Source of the DNA: Erythrobacter sp.
GTDB taxonomy: Bacteria > Pseudomonadota > Alphaproteobacteria > Sphingomonadales > Sphingomonadaceae
NCBI GenBank assembly: GCA_013214365.1
Contig: JABSPI010000024.1
Coordinates: 1-8,117, forward strand
DNA length: 8,117 nt
Reading direction: 5' to 3'
Part shown: positions 1 to 7,743 of the stretch, piece after piece
How positions within the stretch are numbered: position 1 is the stretch's first letter
How the letters are laid out: the number at the start of each line of letters is the position of its first letter
Position numbers and translations under genes: made by a program
The notes under the pieces: model-generated
Told to the model about the DNA's origin: nothing
Databases searched by the model: none
Seen by the model: only the letters and a program-made list of their open reading frames with translations

Positions 1-1
1 G

Positions 2-526
2 ATCCGTTCGAAAAAAACCGGTTGGATCACAACCAGTATGGCGGTTGTCTCGGTGTTGTTTTTTGTGATCCTGATGGATTGCGGATGCGATGTGCATGGC
101 TACAAATCCGACATCTCGCGCACCTGGGTCCATGGGGAGGCCAATGCAGAACAGCGCCGTGTGTGGAACACGGCGCGCAAAGGGCAGGATATCGTGATGG
201 AAATGGCCCAGCTCGGATCGACCTTTGGCGCGATCGATGATGCGGTGCGCACCTATTATGACAGCGAGGGATGGGGCCCGGACTACGCGCTGCCGGGTTT
301 GTCGCACCGGACCGGGCACGGGATCGGGATGGATGTGCACGAGGACCAATTCGTCGTGCGCGGCAATGACACCGCGCTGGCCCCGGGCATGTGTTTCTCG
401 AACGAACCGGGCATTTATCTGCCCGGCAGGTTTGGTGTGCGCACCGAAGATTGTGTCTATATGACCGATAAAGGCCCGCAATTGTTCACATCGCGCGCAC
501 CGTCGATCGATGACCCGATGGGATGA
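2..526 (+). CDS. M24-family Xaa-Pro metallopeptidase, C-terminal part (5' incomplete)
   Basis: This is the catalytic C-terminal part of a pita-bread-fold dimetal peptidase (prolidase / aminopeptidase P type), which cleaves X-Pro bonds in peptides in the cytoplasm. Numbering from the ATG at 38, all five expected metal ligands are visible: Asp14 (in LMDCG), Asp25 (in SDISRT), His94 (in TGHGIG), Glu123 (in SNEPGIY) and Glu137 (in VRTEDC). The reading frame is open from base 2 and ends with TGA at 524-526. Family members are usually about 400 residues or more, so the N-terminal domain and the first part of the catalytic fold are missing here. The ATG at 38 is unlikely to be a real start, because it lies inside the fold just before the first ligand. 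Homology is clear only from about base 62; the preceding residues do not show the expected Gly-Asp before VILMD or an upstream Pro-His-Gly. The fragment may be cut by the window edge, by a rearrangement, or by a contig artefact. Exact substrate is unknown. Confidence 0.8.
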   Translation: MRSKKTGWITTSMAVVSVLFFVILMDCGCDVHGYKSDISRTWVHGEANAEQRRVWNTARKGQDIVMEMAQLGSTFGAIDDAVRTYYDSEGWGPDYALPGLSHRTGHGIGMDVHEDQFVVRGNDTALAPGMCFSNEPGIYLPGRFGVRTEDCVYMTDKGPQLFTSRAPSIDDPMG

Positions 527-539
527 TCCAGGCGCCGTG

Positions 540-559
540 TGTCACCGTAACTTGTGACA
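540..559. promoter_or_regulatory. Perfect inverted repeat TGTCAC-N8-GTGACA upstream of ubiM
   Basis: The 6-base arms at 540-545 and 554-559 are exact reverse complements around an 8-base spacer. The repeat lies 14 bases after the peptidase stop and 43 bases before the chosen ubiM ATG. The spacing and symmetry suit a dimeric regulator operator, with arm centres about 14 bases apart. It could instead be a small RNA hairpin; no T-run follows, so a terminator role is not well supported. No regulator family can be assigned from the sequence. Confidence 0.35.
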
Positions 560-601
560 TATGCGAATAATGACGCTTCCAATTCAAGGCACGCTCTAAC
601 C

Positions 602-1792
602 ATGACATCACCGCTGCACAAAGCTGACATTGTGATTGTGGGGGCAGGTCCCGCCGGGCTTTGCCTTGCCCGCAATCTGGCAGAGACCGGCCTGTCGATT
701 GTGCTGGTGGAAAAACAGTCAGAAGCCCAGCTTGCCGATCCGGATTATGATGGCCGCGAAACCGCTCTGACCCATTCATCGCGCCGGATCCTGATCGAAT
801 TGGGGATGTGGGACGATCTGGCACCTGATGAGATTTTCCCGATCAAAGATGCGCGCGTTTTGAACGGATCATCCGATTATTCGCTCCATTTTGACCACCG
901 CGAGGCCGGGGTTGATAATCTGGGATTTCTGGTCGCCAATGCCAATATTCGCCGCGTCGCTTACAAGGCGGTGGCGCCGTTCGAGACGATCACGATCCGC
1001 TCGGGCCGCACGGTGGTCGATGCGGGCACGGCGGCTGACCATGGCTGGGTCGAACTTGACGATGGATCGCGGATTGAGGCGGGTTTGCTGATCGCTGCGG
1101 ACAGCCGGTTTTCGCCCACACGCGAAATGCTTGGGCTGGCGATTGATAAAATCGATTTCGACCGGGTCTGTATTGTCAGCAAGATGGCGTTGGAGCGGCC
1201 CCATGATGCGACCGCCTATGAATGTTTTCGCAATGACGAAACGCTCGCTATTTTGCCCTTGCATGATGACCATGTATCCGCGGTTCTGACGGTGAAAACC
1301 CAAAATAGCCGCGCCATGCTGGATGCCGATCCGGCGCGTTTCGCAGCCGAGATTTCGGATCAGTTCGGCCACCGCTTCGGCGCGATGAAGCTGGTGAGCG
1401 ATCGGTTTTCCTATCCGCTGTTCGCGACCTTTGCCAAAAGCTTCCACAAACACCGCTTTGCCGTTGTCGGTGATGCGGCCGTGGGGATGAATCCGGGCAC
1501 CGCTCATGGCTTCAATCTGGGCCTGTTGGGGACCGATATCCTCGCCCAGCAGATCAAGCAGGCACGTGCATCAGGCCTCGATTTTGCAAGCCGCACAGTC
1601 TTGGCGAAATACACCGATGCGCACCGCCGCAATTGCCTGCCGCTCTATCACGGCACCAATTTCCTGATCCAGCTTTACACCAATCAAAGCGCGCCGGCGA
1701 AGGTCGCGCGCCACATGATGCTGCGCGCGGCCAATAAGATCGTCCCGGTGCGCAAATTGATCATGAGCACATTGACCGACCGGCGCGCCTAG
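602..1792 (+). CDS. ubiM: UbiM-like FAD-dependent hydroxylase of ubiquinone biosynthesis
   Basis: This is a 396-residue flavoprotein monooxygenase of the UbiH/UbiF/UbiM family, which hydroxylates the ring of polyprenyl quinone precursors using O2 and reduced FAD. The N-terminal Rossmann site GAGPAG (residues 14-19) ends in an acidic Glu37 that would bind the FAD ribose. The second FAD motif, VGDAA with Gly290-Asp291, is followed by a GMNPGTAHGFNLGL stretch. This Thr-Ala-His-Gly-Phe-Asn form is more like UbiM than UbiH, which I recall as having a Gly-Gln-Gly-Phe-Asn form, so UbiM is preferred; UbiM proteins of other bacteria hydroxylate the C5 position and sometimes others. The ATG at 602 is chosen because it begins right before the nucleotide-binding strand and has AAGG 12 bases upstream. 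A GTG at 554 would add 16 poorly family-like residues. It lies downstream of the peptidase and converges on the nqr operon, whose product reduces ubiquinone. The exact ring position cannot be read from sequence. Confidence 0.75.
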   Translation: MTSPLHKADIVIVGAGPAGLCLARNLAETGLSIVLVEKQSEAQLADPDYDGRETALTHSSRRILIELGMWDDLAPDEIFPIKDARVLNGSSDYSLHFDHREAGVDNLGFLVANANIRRVAYKAVAPFETITIRSGRTVVDAGTAADHGWVELDDGSRIEAGLLIAADSRFSPTREMLGLAIDKIDFDRVCIVSKMALERPHDATAYECFRNDETLAILPLHDDHVSAVLTVKTQNSRAMLDADPARFAAEISDQFGHRFGAMKLVSDRFSYPLFATFAKSFHKHRFAVVGDAAVGMNPGTAHGFNLGLLGTDILAQQIKQARASGLDFASRTVLAKYTDAHRRNCLPLYHGTNFLIQLYTNQSAPAKVARHMMLRAANKIVPVRKLIMSTLTDRRA

Positions 1793-1807
1793 GCGGGCCT
1801 TGGCAAA

Positions 1808-1824
1808 GGCGGTGCACAACCGCC
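1808..1824. terminator. GC-rich hairpin in the ubiM/nqrF convergent spacer
   Basis: GGCGGT (1808-1813) and ACCGCC (1819-1824) form a perfect 6-bp stem with a 5-base loop, in the 65-base space between two convergent stop codons. On the minus strand the stem is followed by only three T residues; on the plus strand there is no T-run. An overlapping alternative stem, GCCTT (1797-1801) with AAGGC (1806-1810), also exists. The position suits a shared terminator, but the weak U-tract makes intrinsic termination uncertain. Confidence 0.35.
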
Positions 1825-1857
1825 ATCCACATTCAATGCGATGCGCGTGCGGCCCGA

Positions 1858-3081
1858 TCAGCCGCCAAAATCATCCAACATGATGTCTTCGCGATCGACC
1901 CCAAGATCGAGCAGCATATTGGTCACCGACTGGTTCATGATCGGCGGGCCGCACATATAATATTCGCAATCTTCGGGTGCGGGGTGATTTTTCAGATATT
2001 CCTCGAACAGCACGTTGTGGATGAAGCCGGTATAGCCGTCCCAATCATCCTCAGGCAGCGCATCGGACAGCGCCACATGCCATTCGAAATTGTCGAATTG
2101 TTCATCGAGCTCGTCAAAATCCTCGACAAAGAACATCTCGCGCTTGGATCGCGCGCCATACCAGAAACTGATCTTGCGATCGCGGTTTTCGAGGCGTTTG
2201 AGCTGGTCGAAAATGTGGCTGCGCATGGGCGCCATGCCCGCACCACCGCCGATAAAGACCATCTCTTTATTGGTGTCGCGCGCAAAAAATTCGCCAAACG
2301 GACCAGAGATAGTGACCTTGTCGCCCGGCTTGAGGTTGAAAATGTAGGACGACATTTTGCCCGGCGGCACGCTGTCATTGCCCGGCGGGGGCGATGCGAT
2401 CCGCACATTGAGCATGATGATGCCCTTCTCCTCGGGATAATTGGCCATCGAATAGGCCCGCTCGATCGGCTCATCGACCTTGGAGGTGTATTTCCACAGA
2501 TTGAACTTGTCCCAATCCTCGCGATATTCCTCTTCGACGTCGAATTGCTGGTAGCTTACCTCGTGTTCAGGCGCCGCGATCTGGATGTATCCCCCGGCGC
2601 GGAAGTTCACATCTTCGCCTTCTGGCAATTTGAGCACCAAAGCCTTGATGAAGGTTGCGACATTCTCGTTCGAGACGACCTCGCATTCCCATTTTTTGAC
2701 CCCGAACACCTCTTCGGGGACATAGACTTTCATGTCCTGTTTCACCGCGACCTGGCACGACAGGCGGTCGCCTTGGGCTGCTTCGCGTTTGGTGATGTGG
2801 CTTTCTTCGGTCGGCAGGATCGACCCGCCGCCCGATTTGATCTTCACCTTACACTGCGCGCAGGTGCCGCCGCCGCCGCAGGCCGATGGGACAAACAATT
2901 GTTGATCGGCCAGTGTCTGCAACAGCTTGCCGCCGGCCGGGACCGAAATGGTCTTCTCATCATTGATGGTGATCTTCACATCACCGGTTGCCACCAATTT
3001 TGAACGCGCCGCCATGATGATGCCAACCAAGGCCACCACGATCAAAGTGAAGAGCAAAATTCCAAGAGCAAAAGTCGCCAT
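1858..3081 (-). CDS. nqrF: Na+-NQR subunit F, NADH dehydrogenase (2Fe-2S, FAD)
   Basis: NqrF is the electron input subunit of Na+-NQR: it oxidises NADH at the cytoplasmic side and passes electrons through FAD to a 2Fe-2S centre. The 407-residue length matches the usual ~408. In order there is one N-terminal membrane helix (about residues 3-24), then a ferredoxin domain with cluster ligands Cys68, Cys74, Cys77 and Cys109. The flavin domain follows, with RAYSMAN at 208-214 and GPFGEFF at 260-266, and then the NADH domain with GGGAGMAP at 278-285 and CGPP with Cys377. The protein ends in the family-typical LDDFGG. It is the last gene of the operon, 15 bases after nqrE, with a moderate AAAGG overlapping the nqrE stop codon. 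The ferredoxin domain plus FAD/NADH domain in this order, and the six-gene set, separate it from the related RNF complexes. No damage or missing key residue was seen. Confidence 0.97.
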   Translation of the reverse strand: MATFALGILLFTLIVVALVGIIMAARSKLVATGDVKITINDEKTISVPAGGKLLQTLADQQLFVPSACGGGGTCAQCKVKIKSGGGSILPTEESHITKREAAQGDRLSCQVAVKQDMKVYVPEEVFGVKKWECEVVSNENVATFIKALVLKLPEGEDVNFRAGGYIQIAAPEHEVSYQQFDVEEEYREDWDKFNLWKYTSKVDEPIERAYSMANYPEEKGIIMLNVRIASPPPGNDSVPPGKMSSYIFNLKPGDKVTISGPFGEFFARDTNKEMVFIGGGAGMAPMRSHIFDQLKRLENRDRKISFWYGARSKREMFFVEDFDELDEQFDNFEWHVALSDALPEDDWDGYTGFIHNVLFEEYLKNHPAPEDCEYYMCGPPIMNQSVTNMLLDLGVDREDIMLDDFGG

Positions 3082-3096
3082 GATCCGTGCCCGCCT

Positions 3097-3705
3097 TTAC
3101 AGCTTGATCCCGCCGAAGGACATGAATGCCAATGACATGAGCCCTGCGGTGATGAAGGTGATGCCCAGGCCCTGAAGACCGTCGGGAATATCGGAATATT
3201 TGAGCTTTTCGCGCACCCCGGCCATCGCGGTGATTGCCAAGGCCCAGCCAAAGCCGGAGGAAAGCCCGTATGTCGCGCTCTCGGTGAAGGTGTAATCACG
3301 CTCCACCATCAACAACGAACCGCCCAAAATCGCGCAATTCACTGTGATCAAGGGAAGAAACACGCCCAGCGCATTGTAGAGCGGCGGGAAATATTTATCG
3401 AGCACCATTTCGAGGATCTGCACCAATGCAGCGATCACCCCGATATAGGAAATCAGCCCCAAAAAGGTCAGATCAACATCGTCAAACCCAGCCCAAGCCA
3501 ACGCCCCGGGTTTGAGCAGATAGGTGAGGATCAAATTGTTGGCCGGCACAGTGATCGCCTGCACCACCATCACCGAAATCCCCAAACCAATCGCAGTCGA
3601 AATCTTTTTCGACACCGCGATAAAGGTGCACATGCCCAGAAAGAAGGACAGCGCCAGGTTTTCAACGAAGATCGCTTTGACAGCGATTGAGAGAACGTTT
3701 TCCAT
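3097..3705 (-). CDS. nqrE: Na+-NQR subunit E, integral membrane protein
   Basis: NqrE is one of two homologous, inversely oriented membrane subunits that together hold an intramembrane iron-sulfur centre between the NqrF cluster and the FMN of NqrC. The 202-residue protein is close to the usual ~198 and is mostly hydrophobic, with about six helices. Cys26 (in FLGMC) and Cys124 (in TVNC) correspond to the iron-ligand cysteines of Vibrio NqrE (26 and 120), with a few extra residues between them. The start [13 protein letters not shown] matches the family and has a GGAGG seven bases upstream. An upstream in-frame start at 3765 would add 20 unlikely residues overlapping nqrD. The ATG shares one base with the nqrD stop codon (TGATG), so translation is probably coupled. 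Assignment to RnfA, its RNF homologue, is rejected by the surrounding nqrABCDF genes. Confidence 0.96.
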   Translation of the reverse strand: MENVLSIAVKAIFVENLALSFFLGMCTFIAVSKKISTAIGLGISVMVVQAITVPANNLILTYLLKPGALAWAGFDDVDLTFLGLISYIGVIAALVQILEMVLDKYFPPLYNALGVFLPLITVNCAILGGSLLMVERDYTFTESATYGLSSGFGWALAITAMAGVREKLKYSDIPDGLQGLGITFITAGLMSLAFMSFGGIKL

Positions 3706-4358
3706 CAGTGCGCCTCCACCGATTGGATCGTGTATTCGCGTTCTTCCACCTGTTCCGGTTTCCACGACCGCACCGCCCAGATCAGCAGGCCGATCACGAA
3801 AAAGGCCGAGGGCGGCAACAGCAACAAGCCATTGGGCACATACCAGCCGCCATTATTGACCGTCGGCAGAACCGTCATGCCAAAGATCGAACCCGATCCG
3901 AACAATTCGCGGATGAAACCCACCGACATCAAAATCGCGCCATAGCCCAGCCCATTGCCGATCCCGTCAATGAACGAGGCAATCGGCGGGTTCTTCATCG
4001 CGAACGCTTCGGCCCGTCCCATCACAATGCAATTGGTGATGATCAATCCGACAAATACGGACAGGGTTTTGGAAATCTCGAACAGATAGGCCTTGAGCAC
4101 CTGATCCACCATGATCACCAGAGAGGCGATAATCACCATCTGGACAATGATCCGGATCGAGCTGGGGATTTGGTGCCGGATCATCGAGATGAACATCGAT
4201 GAAAAGCCGGTCACGATCGTCACCGCAACCGTCATCACAAAGGCGACCGTCATCGACGACGTGACCGCCAATGCCGAACAAATGCCCAAGACTTGCAGCG
4301 TGATCGGATTATTGTCGACCAACGGATCGACCAGCATTTCCTTGCGCGTTTGTCCCAT
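3705..4358 (-). CDS. nqrD: Na+-NQR subunit D, integral membrane protein
   Basis: NqrD pairs with NqrE in the membrane and supplies the other two cysteines of the intramembrane iron centre in Na+-NQR. The 217-residue protein compares with a usual ~210. Cys27 (in LGIC) and Cys110 (in ITNC) are 83 residues apart, the same spacing as Cys29 and Cys112 of Vibrio cholerae NqrD. The rest is about six hydrophobic segments, with a conserved [12 protein letters not shown] loop and an [11 protein letters not shown] segment. The C-terminus ([14 protein letters not shown]) is polar and a little longer than in Vibrio. The ATG overlaps the nqrC stop by one base and has AGGAG seven bases upstream; the stop overlaps the nqrE ATG by one base. 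These overlaps suggest tight translational coupling and equal subunit production. RnfE is the paralogous alternative but does not fit the operon. Confidence 0.96.
   Translation of the reverse strand: MGQTRKEMLVDPLVDNNPITLQVLGICSALAVTSSMTVAFVMTVAVTIVTGFSSMFISMIRHQIPSSIRIIVQMVIIASLVIMVDQVLKAYLFEISKTLSVFVGLIITNCIVMGRAEAFAMKNPPIASFIDGIGNGLGYGAILMSVGFIRELFGSGSIFGMTVLPTVNNGGWYVPNGLLLLPPSAFFVIGLLIWAVRSWKPEQVEEREYTIQSVEAH
3713..3717 (-). promoter_or_regulatory. Ribosome-binding site deciding the nqrE start
   Basis: GGAGG on the minus strand lies 7 bases before the ATG at 3705, inside the 3' end of nqrD. It fixes the nqrE start at MENVL and rules against the longer reading from 3765. Confidence 0.8.
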
Positions 4359-5197
4359 CAGATTTCTCCTGCGCGAAGATTATCGAGGAAGGCCCCATAG
4401 CCCGCCTCACCCATCCAGAACCGGACGAGGTTATCGACCCCATTGGAAGTCAGCGTCGCCCCCGACAGGGCATCGACGTGGTAGTCTTCGCCTTGGGCCG
4501 GTGCGGTTTTGGACACCGTGATGGCCAATTGGCCGTCATCGTCGAACAATTTCTTGCCCTGCCACAAGGCCTTCCAGCGCGGATTGTCGACTTCCGCCCC
4601 GAGGCCCGGCGTCTCGCCATGTTCGTAAAATTGGAGGCCGTAAATATCCTCGCCATTGGCCTCGAGCGCGATAAAACCATACAGCGTCGACCACAGGCCA
4701 TAGCCGTGGATCGGCAAGATCACCTTGTCGATGGCACCCGCATCATCGCGCAGCAGATAGACCGTGGCATATTCCCCCTTGCGCCCGATCCCGGCGGGAT
4801 CATCGCTGAGCGCGACCGATGTCGCGGGATCGGAAGCGGCCGCACGATCATCGAAAGTTTGCGGGTCAAATTTGTCGGTAAATTCGCCCGTGGCAAGGTC
4901 GAGCACTTTGGGTTCAAACGCAGAAAACGCGGCGGTCACGTCGTCGCCGTCCTGATAGACGCCGGCCACTTGCAGGATGTTGACCTGCTTATCGCGCAGC
5001 TTGTTGACCTCTTGGATCGGGCGCAGCGACACAGCGATCGCCGACACCGCCATGGATGCCACCAAACACAAGGTGACCGCAACAAAAATGGTTTTGGCCG
5101 GGCTGTCCACGGGCAGGTCGAGGAAGCGGCGGATGAACCCCTTTGAAGAGGCCGGGCTATTTGTCTCAGCCATTTGGGTGGGTTGCTCCTCAGGCAT
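4358..5197 (-). CDS. nqrC: Na+-NQR subunit C, covalent FMN protein
   Basis: NqrC carries a covalently bound FMN and passes electrons from the NqrD/E iron centre to the FMN of NqrB. The protein has a polar N-terminus, one membrane helix (about residues 36-56) and a large soluble domain. The FMN-attachment motif DALSGAT spans residues 242-248, so Thr248 is the predicted flavin-linked residue, modified by ApbE. The 279-residue form is longer than the ~257 of Vibrio. The start is uncertain. ATG 5197 has GGAGG 10 bases upstream and overlaps the nqrB stop by 8 bases. ATG 5173 would give 271 residues, has GAGGAG 12 bases upstream and leaves 16 bases after nqrB. Spacing slightly favours 5197. The stop overlaps the nqrD ATG by one base. 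The segment of about residues 85-140 (Asp- and Ala-rich) looks like the variable part of the domain. Confidence 0.95.
   Translation of the reverse strand: MPEEQPTQMAETNSPASSKGFIRRFLDLPVDSPAKTIFVAVTLCLVASMAVSAIAVSLRPIQEVNKLRDKQVNILQVAGVYQDGDDVTAAFSAFEPKVLDLATGEFTDKFDPQTFDDRAAASDPATSVALSDDPAGIGRKGEYATVYLLRDDAGAIDKVILPIHGYGLWSTLYGFIALEANGEDIYGLQFYEHGETPGLGAEVDNPRWKALWQGKKLFDDDGQLAITVSKTAPAQGEDYHVDALSGATLTSNGVDNLVRFWMGEAGYGAFLDNLRAGEI
4366..4370 (-). promoter_or_regulatory. Ribosome-binding site of nqrD
   Basis: AGGAG on the minus strand sits 7 bases before the nqrD ATG at 4358 and within the last codons of nqrC. With the one-base stop/start overlap it suggests translational coupling. Confidence 0.8.
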
Positions 5198-6392
5198 GGC
5201 GCGCGGCCCTCCGCTTGATATTGGCCTGCACCACGAAATAGTCGATCAATGGCGCAAACACATTGCCGAACAAAATCGCCAGCATCATGCCTTCGGGAAA
5301 GGCGGGGTTGAGCACACGGATCAAGACCACCATGAAGCCGATCAAAGCGCCATAGATCCAGCGCCCCATATTGGTGTGCGAGGCCGAAACCGGTTCGGTC
5401 ACCATAAACACCAGACCAAAGGCATACCCGCCCAGCACCAAGTGCCAATACCACGGCATAGCGAACATCGGATTGGTGTCCGACCCGATGAAATTGAGCA
5501 GGGTGGAAAACGCGATCATGCCAAACAAACAGCCAAGCACCATGCGATAATTGGCGATCCGCGTGATCAACAAGAAGCCAAGGCCAATCAAACAGGCAAG
5601 CGTCGATGTTTCGCCCAAGCACCCTTGGACGAACCCGAAAAAGGCATCGAACCAGGTGATCCCATATGCGCCAAATTGCTGATATCCGTCAGAGGCGGAC
5701 ACCGCCAAAGCGGTGGCCCCGGAAAAGCCATCGACCGGGGTCCAGATCGCATCGCCCGACATATTGGCAGGATAGGCGAAATACAAAAATGCGCGCCCCG
5801 TGAGCGCAGGGTTGAGGAAGTTTTTGCCGGTCCCGCCAAACACTTCCTTGCCGATCACCACGCCAAACATGATCCCCAGCGCCACCTGCCACAAGGGCAC
5901 GTCGGGCGGCATGATCAAAGTGTAGAGCATCGAGGTGACCAGAAAGCCTTCATTGACCTCGTGCCCGCGCACGGTTGCAAAAATCACTTCGCAAATGCCG
6001 CCCGCCACCAAAGTGGTGATGTAAATCGGCAAGAAGAACAAAAGGCCATGCAGGAAATTGGCAAACGGATTGCTGGGGTCGAGCCCCACCCCGATCGCCA
6101 TCAACAATTCGCCGCGCCAGCTCGGCTCGGCGCCGTATTCGATCAGCGCGGTGTTGGTTTGATACCCGGTGTTGTAAAGCCCGAACAGGATCGCAGGGAT
6201 CGTTGCGATCACGACATAAGTCATGATCCGCTTCATATCGATATATGAGCGCGCATGCGGCGCGACGGTGGTTACGGTTTTGGGCGTGTAGAGAAAGCTC
6301 TCCACCATTTCATAGACGGGGAAGAATTTTTCATACTTCCCGCCTTGGGTGAATTGCGGCTCTATCCGATCAAAAAAGCTGCGCAGTCCCAT
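5190..6392 (-). CDS. nqrB: Na+-NQR subunit B, covalent FMN membrane subunit
   Basis: NqrB is the large membrane subunit of Na+-NQR. It carries a covalent FMN and a riboflavin, forms much of the Na+ path, and delivers electrons to ubiquinone. The 400-residue protein is near the usual ~415 and has about ten hydrophobic segments. The FMN-attachment motif DGFSGAT lies at residues 221-227, giving Thr227 as the predicted ApbE target (Thr236 in Vibrio). Other family signatures are GHEVNEGFLVTS (143-154), KEVFGGTGKNFLNPALTGRAF (182-202, only named here as a conserved block) and VTEPVSASHTN near the C-terminus. The start is fixed by AGGAGG with a 9-base spacer, located inside the last codons of nqrA; the gap to nqrA is 4 bases. 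Its 3' end overlaps the longer form of nqrC by 8 bases. RnfD is homologous but lacks this genetic context. Confidence 0.97.
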   Translation of the reverse strand: MGLRSFFDRIEPQFTQGGKYEKFFPVYEMVESFLYTPKTVTTVAPHARSYIDMKRIMTYVVIATIPAILFGLYNTGYQTNTALIEYGAEPSWRGELLMAIGVGLDPSNPFANFLHGLLFFLPIYITTLVAGGICEVIFATVRGHEVNEGFLVTSMLYTLIMPPDVPLWQVALGIMFGVVIGKEVFGGTGKNFLNPALTGRAFLYFAYPANMSGDAIWTPVDGFSGATALAVSASDGYQQFGAYGITWFDAFFGFVQGCLGETSTLACLIGLGFLLITRIANYRMVLGCLFGMIAFSTLLNFIGSDTNPMFAMPWYWHLVLGGYAFGLVFMVTEPVSASHTNMGRWIYGALIGFMVVLIRVLNPAFPEGMMLAILFGNVFAPLIDYFVVQANIKRRAARHA

Positions 6393-6396
6393 AGCA

Positions 6397-7743
6397 TCAG
6401 CCCTCCTTTTCGATCTTGGTCAGGCAATCGCGCAAGGCGAGGCCATATTCATACTTTGCCGGGCAGGCGAAGCCGACGAGGCTCAAATCCTCTTCGTCAA
6501 GCTCCAGTGCGCCCAGCGCCTGTGCGCTGTCAGTGTCCATCACCAGCAGAGCGCGCAGCAGCTGGGTCGGCAGGAAATCCTGCGGCATCAATTCCTCAAA
6601 CGTGCCAAGCGGCACCATTGCGCGCCGCCCGCCATTGAGGTTCGAGGTGAAGCCATGGGGTTTGCGCGAAAACATCGATCCCAAAACCGGCTGATAGGCA
6701 AATTTGCTGAACATCGGCCGCACCCATCCCAGCGGGATCTGCTCGCGGTCTTCCTTGATGATCGTCACTTGCCGCGCATAGCGGGTGAGATAAGCGGCCG
6801 TCTCGACCTCGGGCGCGCGCCCACTCAGGATCGAACCCGAGATCAAACGCACCGCCTCGCCTGCGTCATATTCGCCGGCCAGCAGATCGGCAAAGGCTGC
6901 CCCCTGCACCGTGCGCAACAGGCGCGGCTCGCGCGCCAAAGGCCCGCTGACACCGATCACGCGTTCGGGATTGATCCGTCCATTTGCCATCAAGCGGCCG
7001 ATGGCGATCACATCCTGATAGCCGATGGTCCAGACCATGCGCGATGCGCTTGGCGGGCAAAGGAAATGGATATGCGTGCCAGCCAGCCCGGCCGGGTGCG
7101 GTCCGGAAAACTTGGCGATTTCGACCCGCTCGATATCCCCGCCCGGCAAATCTGCACCGGCCCCCTGACACAAATAGGTCGGGCCCTCGCTCAGCTTGGC
7201 AATCGCGGCCAGACCTTGGGCAAAGGCATCGCCCGCATCGGCAATCACCAATGCGGGATCAGGCGCATGGGGTTCGGTGTCAATCGCGGTGACAAAAATG
7301 GCATCGGCCCGGTCCGAGGGCGCGGGCACTTTTGAATAAGGCCGCGTGCGCAGCGAAGTCCACAAGCCCGCCCGGCACAGCTTTTCAACAATGCCCTCGG
7401 CATCCTCGCTCGACCCGATCGCGCTGAAATCAACCGGATCGGCGGCGCTGTCATCGGCCTCGACCACGACGCTGATCAAAGCGCGGCGATGGCCCCGATT
7501 GATTGCGGTGACACGGCCCGAAACCGGCGACGTGATAAAAGTCTCGGGCGTGTCCTTATGCGCAAAAAGCGGCGCACCTGCACCGACCACATCGCCCTCT
7601 TGCACGGCAAGGCGCGGTTTGAGACCGACATAATCAGCCCCCAGCATCGCGACATGCGTGATTGTTGGCCCGGCATAGATCTGCTGTTGCGGCGCACCGG
7701 CCACAGGCAGGTCGAGGCCCTTTTTGAGTTGGTAAACAGTCAC
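6397..7743 (-). CDS. nqrA: Na+-NQR subunit A, quinone-side cytoplasmic subunit
   Basis: NqrA is the cytoplasmic subunit without a redox cofactor that sits against NqrB and takes part in ubiquinone binding. The chosen 448-residue form matches the family (~446). It starts with the typical KKGLDLPVAG block (residues 7-16), then VGLKPRLAVQEGD (39-51) and a barrel-sandwich segment SPVSGRVTAINRGHRRAL (72-89), as in other NqrA and RnfC proteins. The start is read as GTG at 7743 because family homology begins within a few residues of it. The frame stays open 72 codons further upstream, but that stretch has no family likeness and covers the divergent promoter region. The Shine-Dalgarno is poor (only AGAAAAG-like bases just upstream). 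This is the first gene of the operon; its TGA lies 4 bases before nqrB, and its last codons contain the nqrB ribosome-binding site. RnfC is rejected because no ferredoxin CxxCxxC clusters are present. Confidence 0.95.
   Translation of the reverse strand: MTVYQLKKGLDLPVAGAPQQQIYAGPTITHVAMLGADYVGLKPRLAVQEGDVVGAGAPLFAHKDTPETFITSPVSGRVTAINRGHRRALISVVVEADDSAADPVDFSAIGSSEDAEGIVEKLCRAGLWTSLRTRPYSKVPAPSDRADAIFVTAIDTEPHAPDPALVIADAGDAFAQGLAAIAKLSEGPTYLCQGAGADLPGGDIERVEIAKFSGPHPAGLAGTHIHFLCPPSASRMVWTIGYQDVIAIGRLMANGRINPERVIGVSGPLAREPRLLRTVQGAAFADLLAGEYDAGEAVRLISGSILSGRAPEVETAAYLTRYARQVTIIKEDREQIPLGWVRPMFSKFAYQPVLGSMFSRKPHGFTSNLNGGRRAMVPLGTFEELMPQDFLPTQLLRALLVMDTDSAQALGALELDEEDLSLVGFACPAKYEYGLALRDCLTKIEKEG
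6402..6407 (-). promoter_or_regulatory. Ribosome-binding site of nqrB
   Basis: AGGAGG on the minus strand lies 9 bases before the nqrB ATG at 6392. It is embedded in the final Lys-Glu-Gly codons of nqrA and fixes the nqrB start. Confidence 0.8.

Noticed and set aside
17..37. Imperfect inverted repeat around GGTTG-GATCA-CAACC at the left edge as a mobile-element end
   Set aside because: Arms are short (5 exact bases), there is no transposase or target duplication, and the region is too close to the window edge to judge.
554..601. GTG start giving ubiM 16 more residues
   Set aside because: The GTG sits inside the inverted repeat, and the extra residues are polar and unlike the family, which starts just before the FAD-binding strand; ATG 602 also has a nearby AAGG.
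1984..3003. A 339-codon plus-strand open frame opposite nqrF
   Set aside because: It is the antisense shadow of a clearly real nqrF, with His/Arg/Asp-rich composition and no recognisable domain.
4977..6248. A 423-codon plus-strand open frame opposite nqrB/nqrC
   Set aside because: The composition (His, Gln, Arg, Asp runs) is that of the reverse of membrane-protein codons; nqrB on the other strand has full family motifs.
1858..7743. Reading the cluster as an RNF complex
   Set aside because: NqrF has the FAD/NADH and 2Fe-2S domains, NqrA lacks the RnfC ferredoxin clusters, there is no RnfB, and the order ABCDEF is that of NQR.
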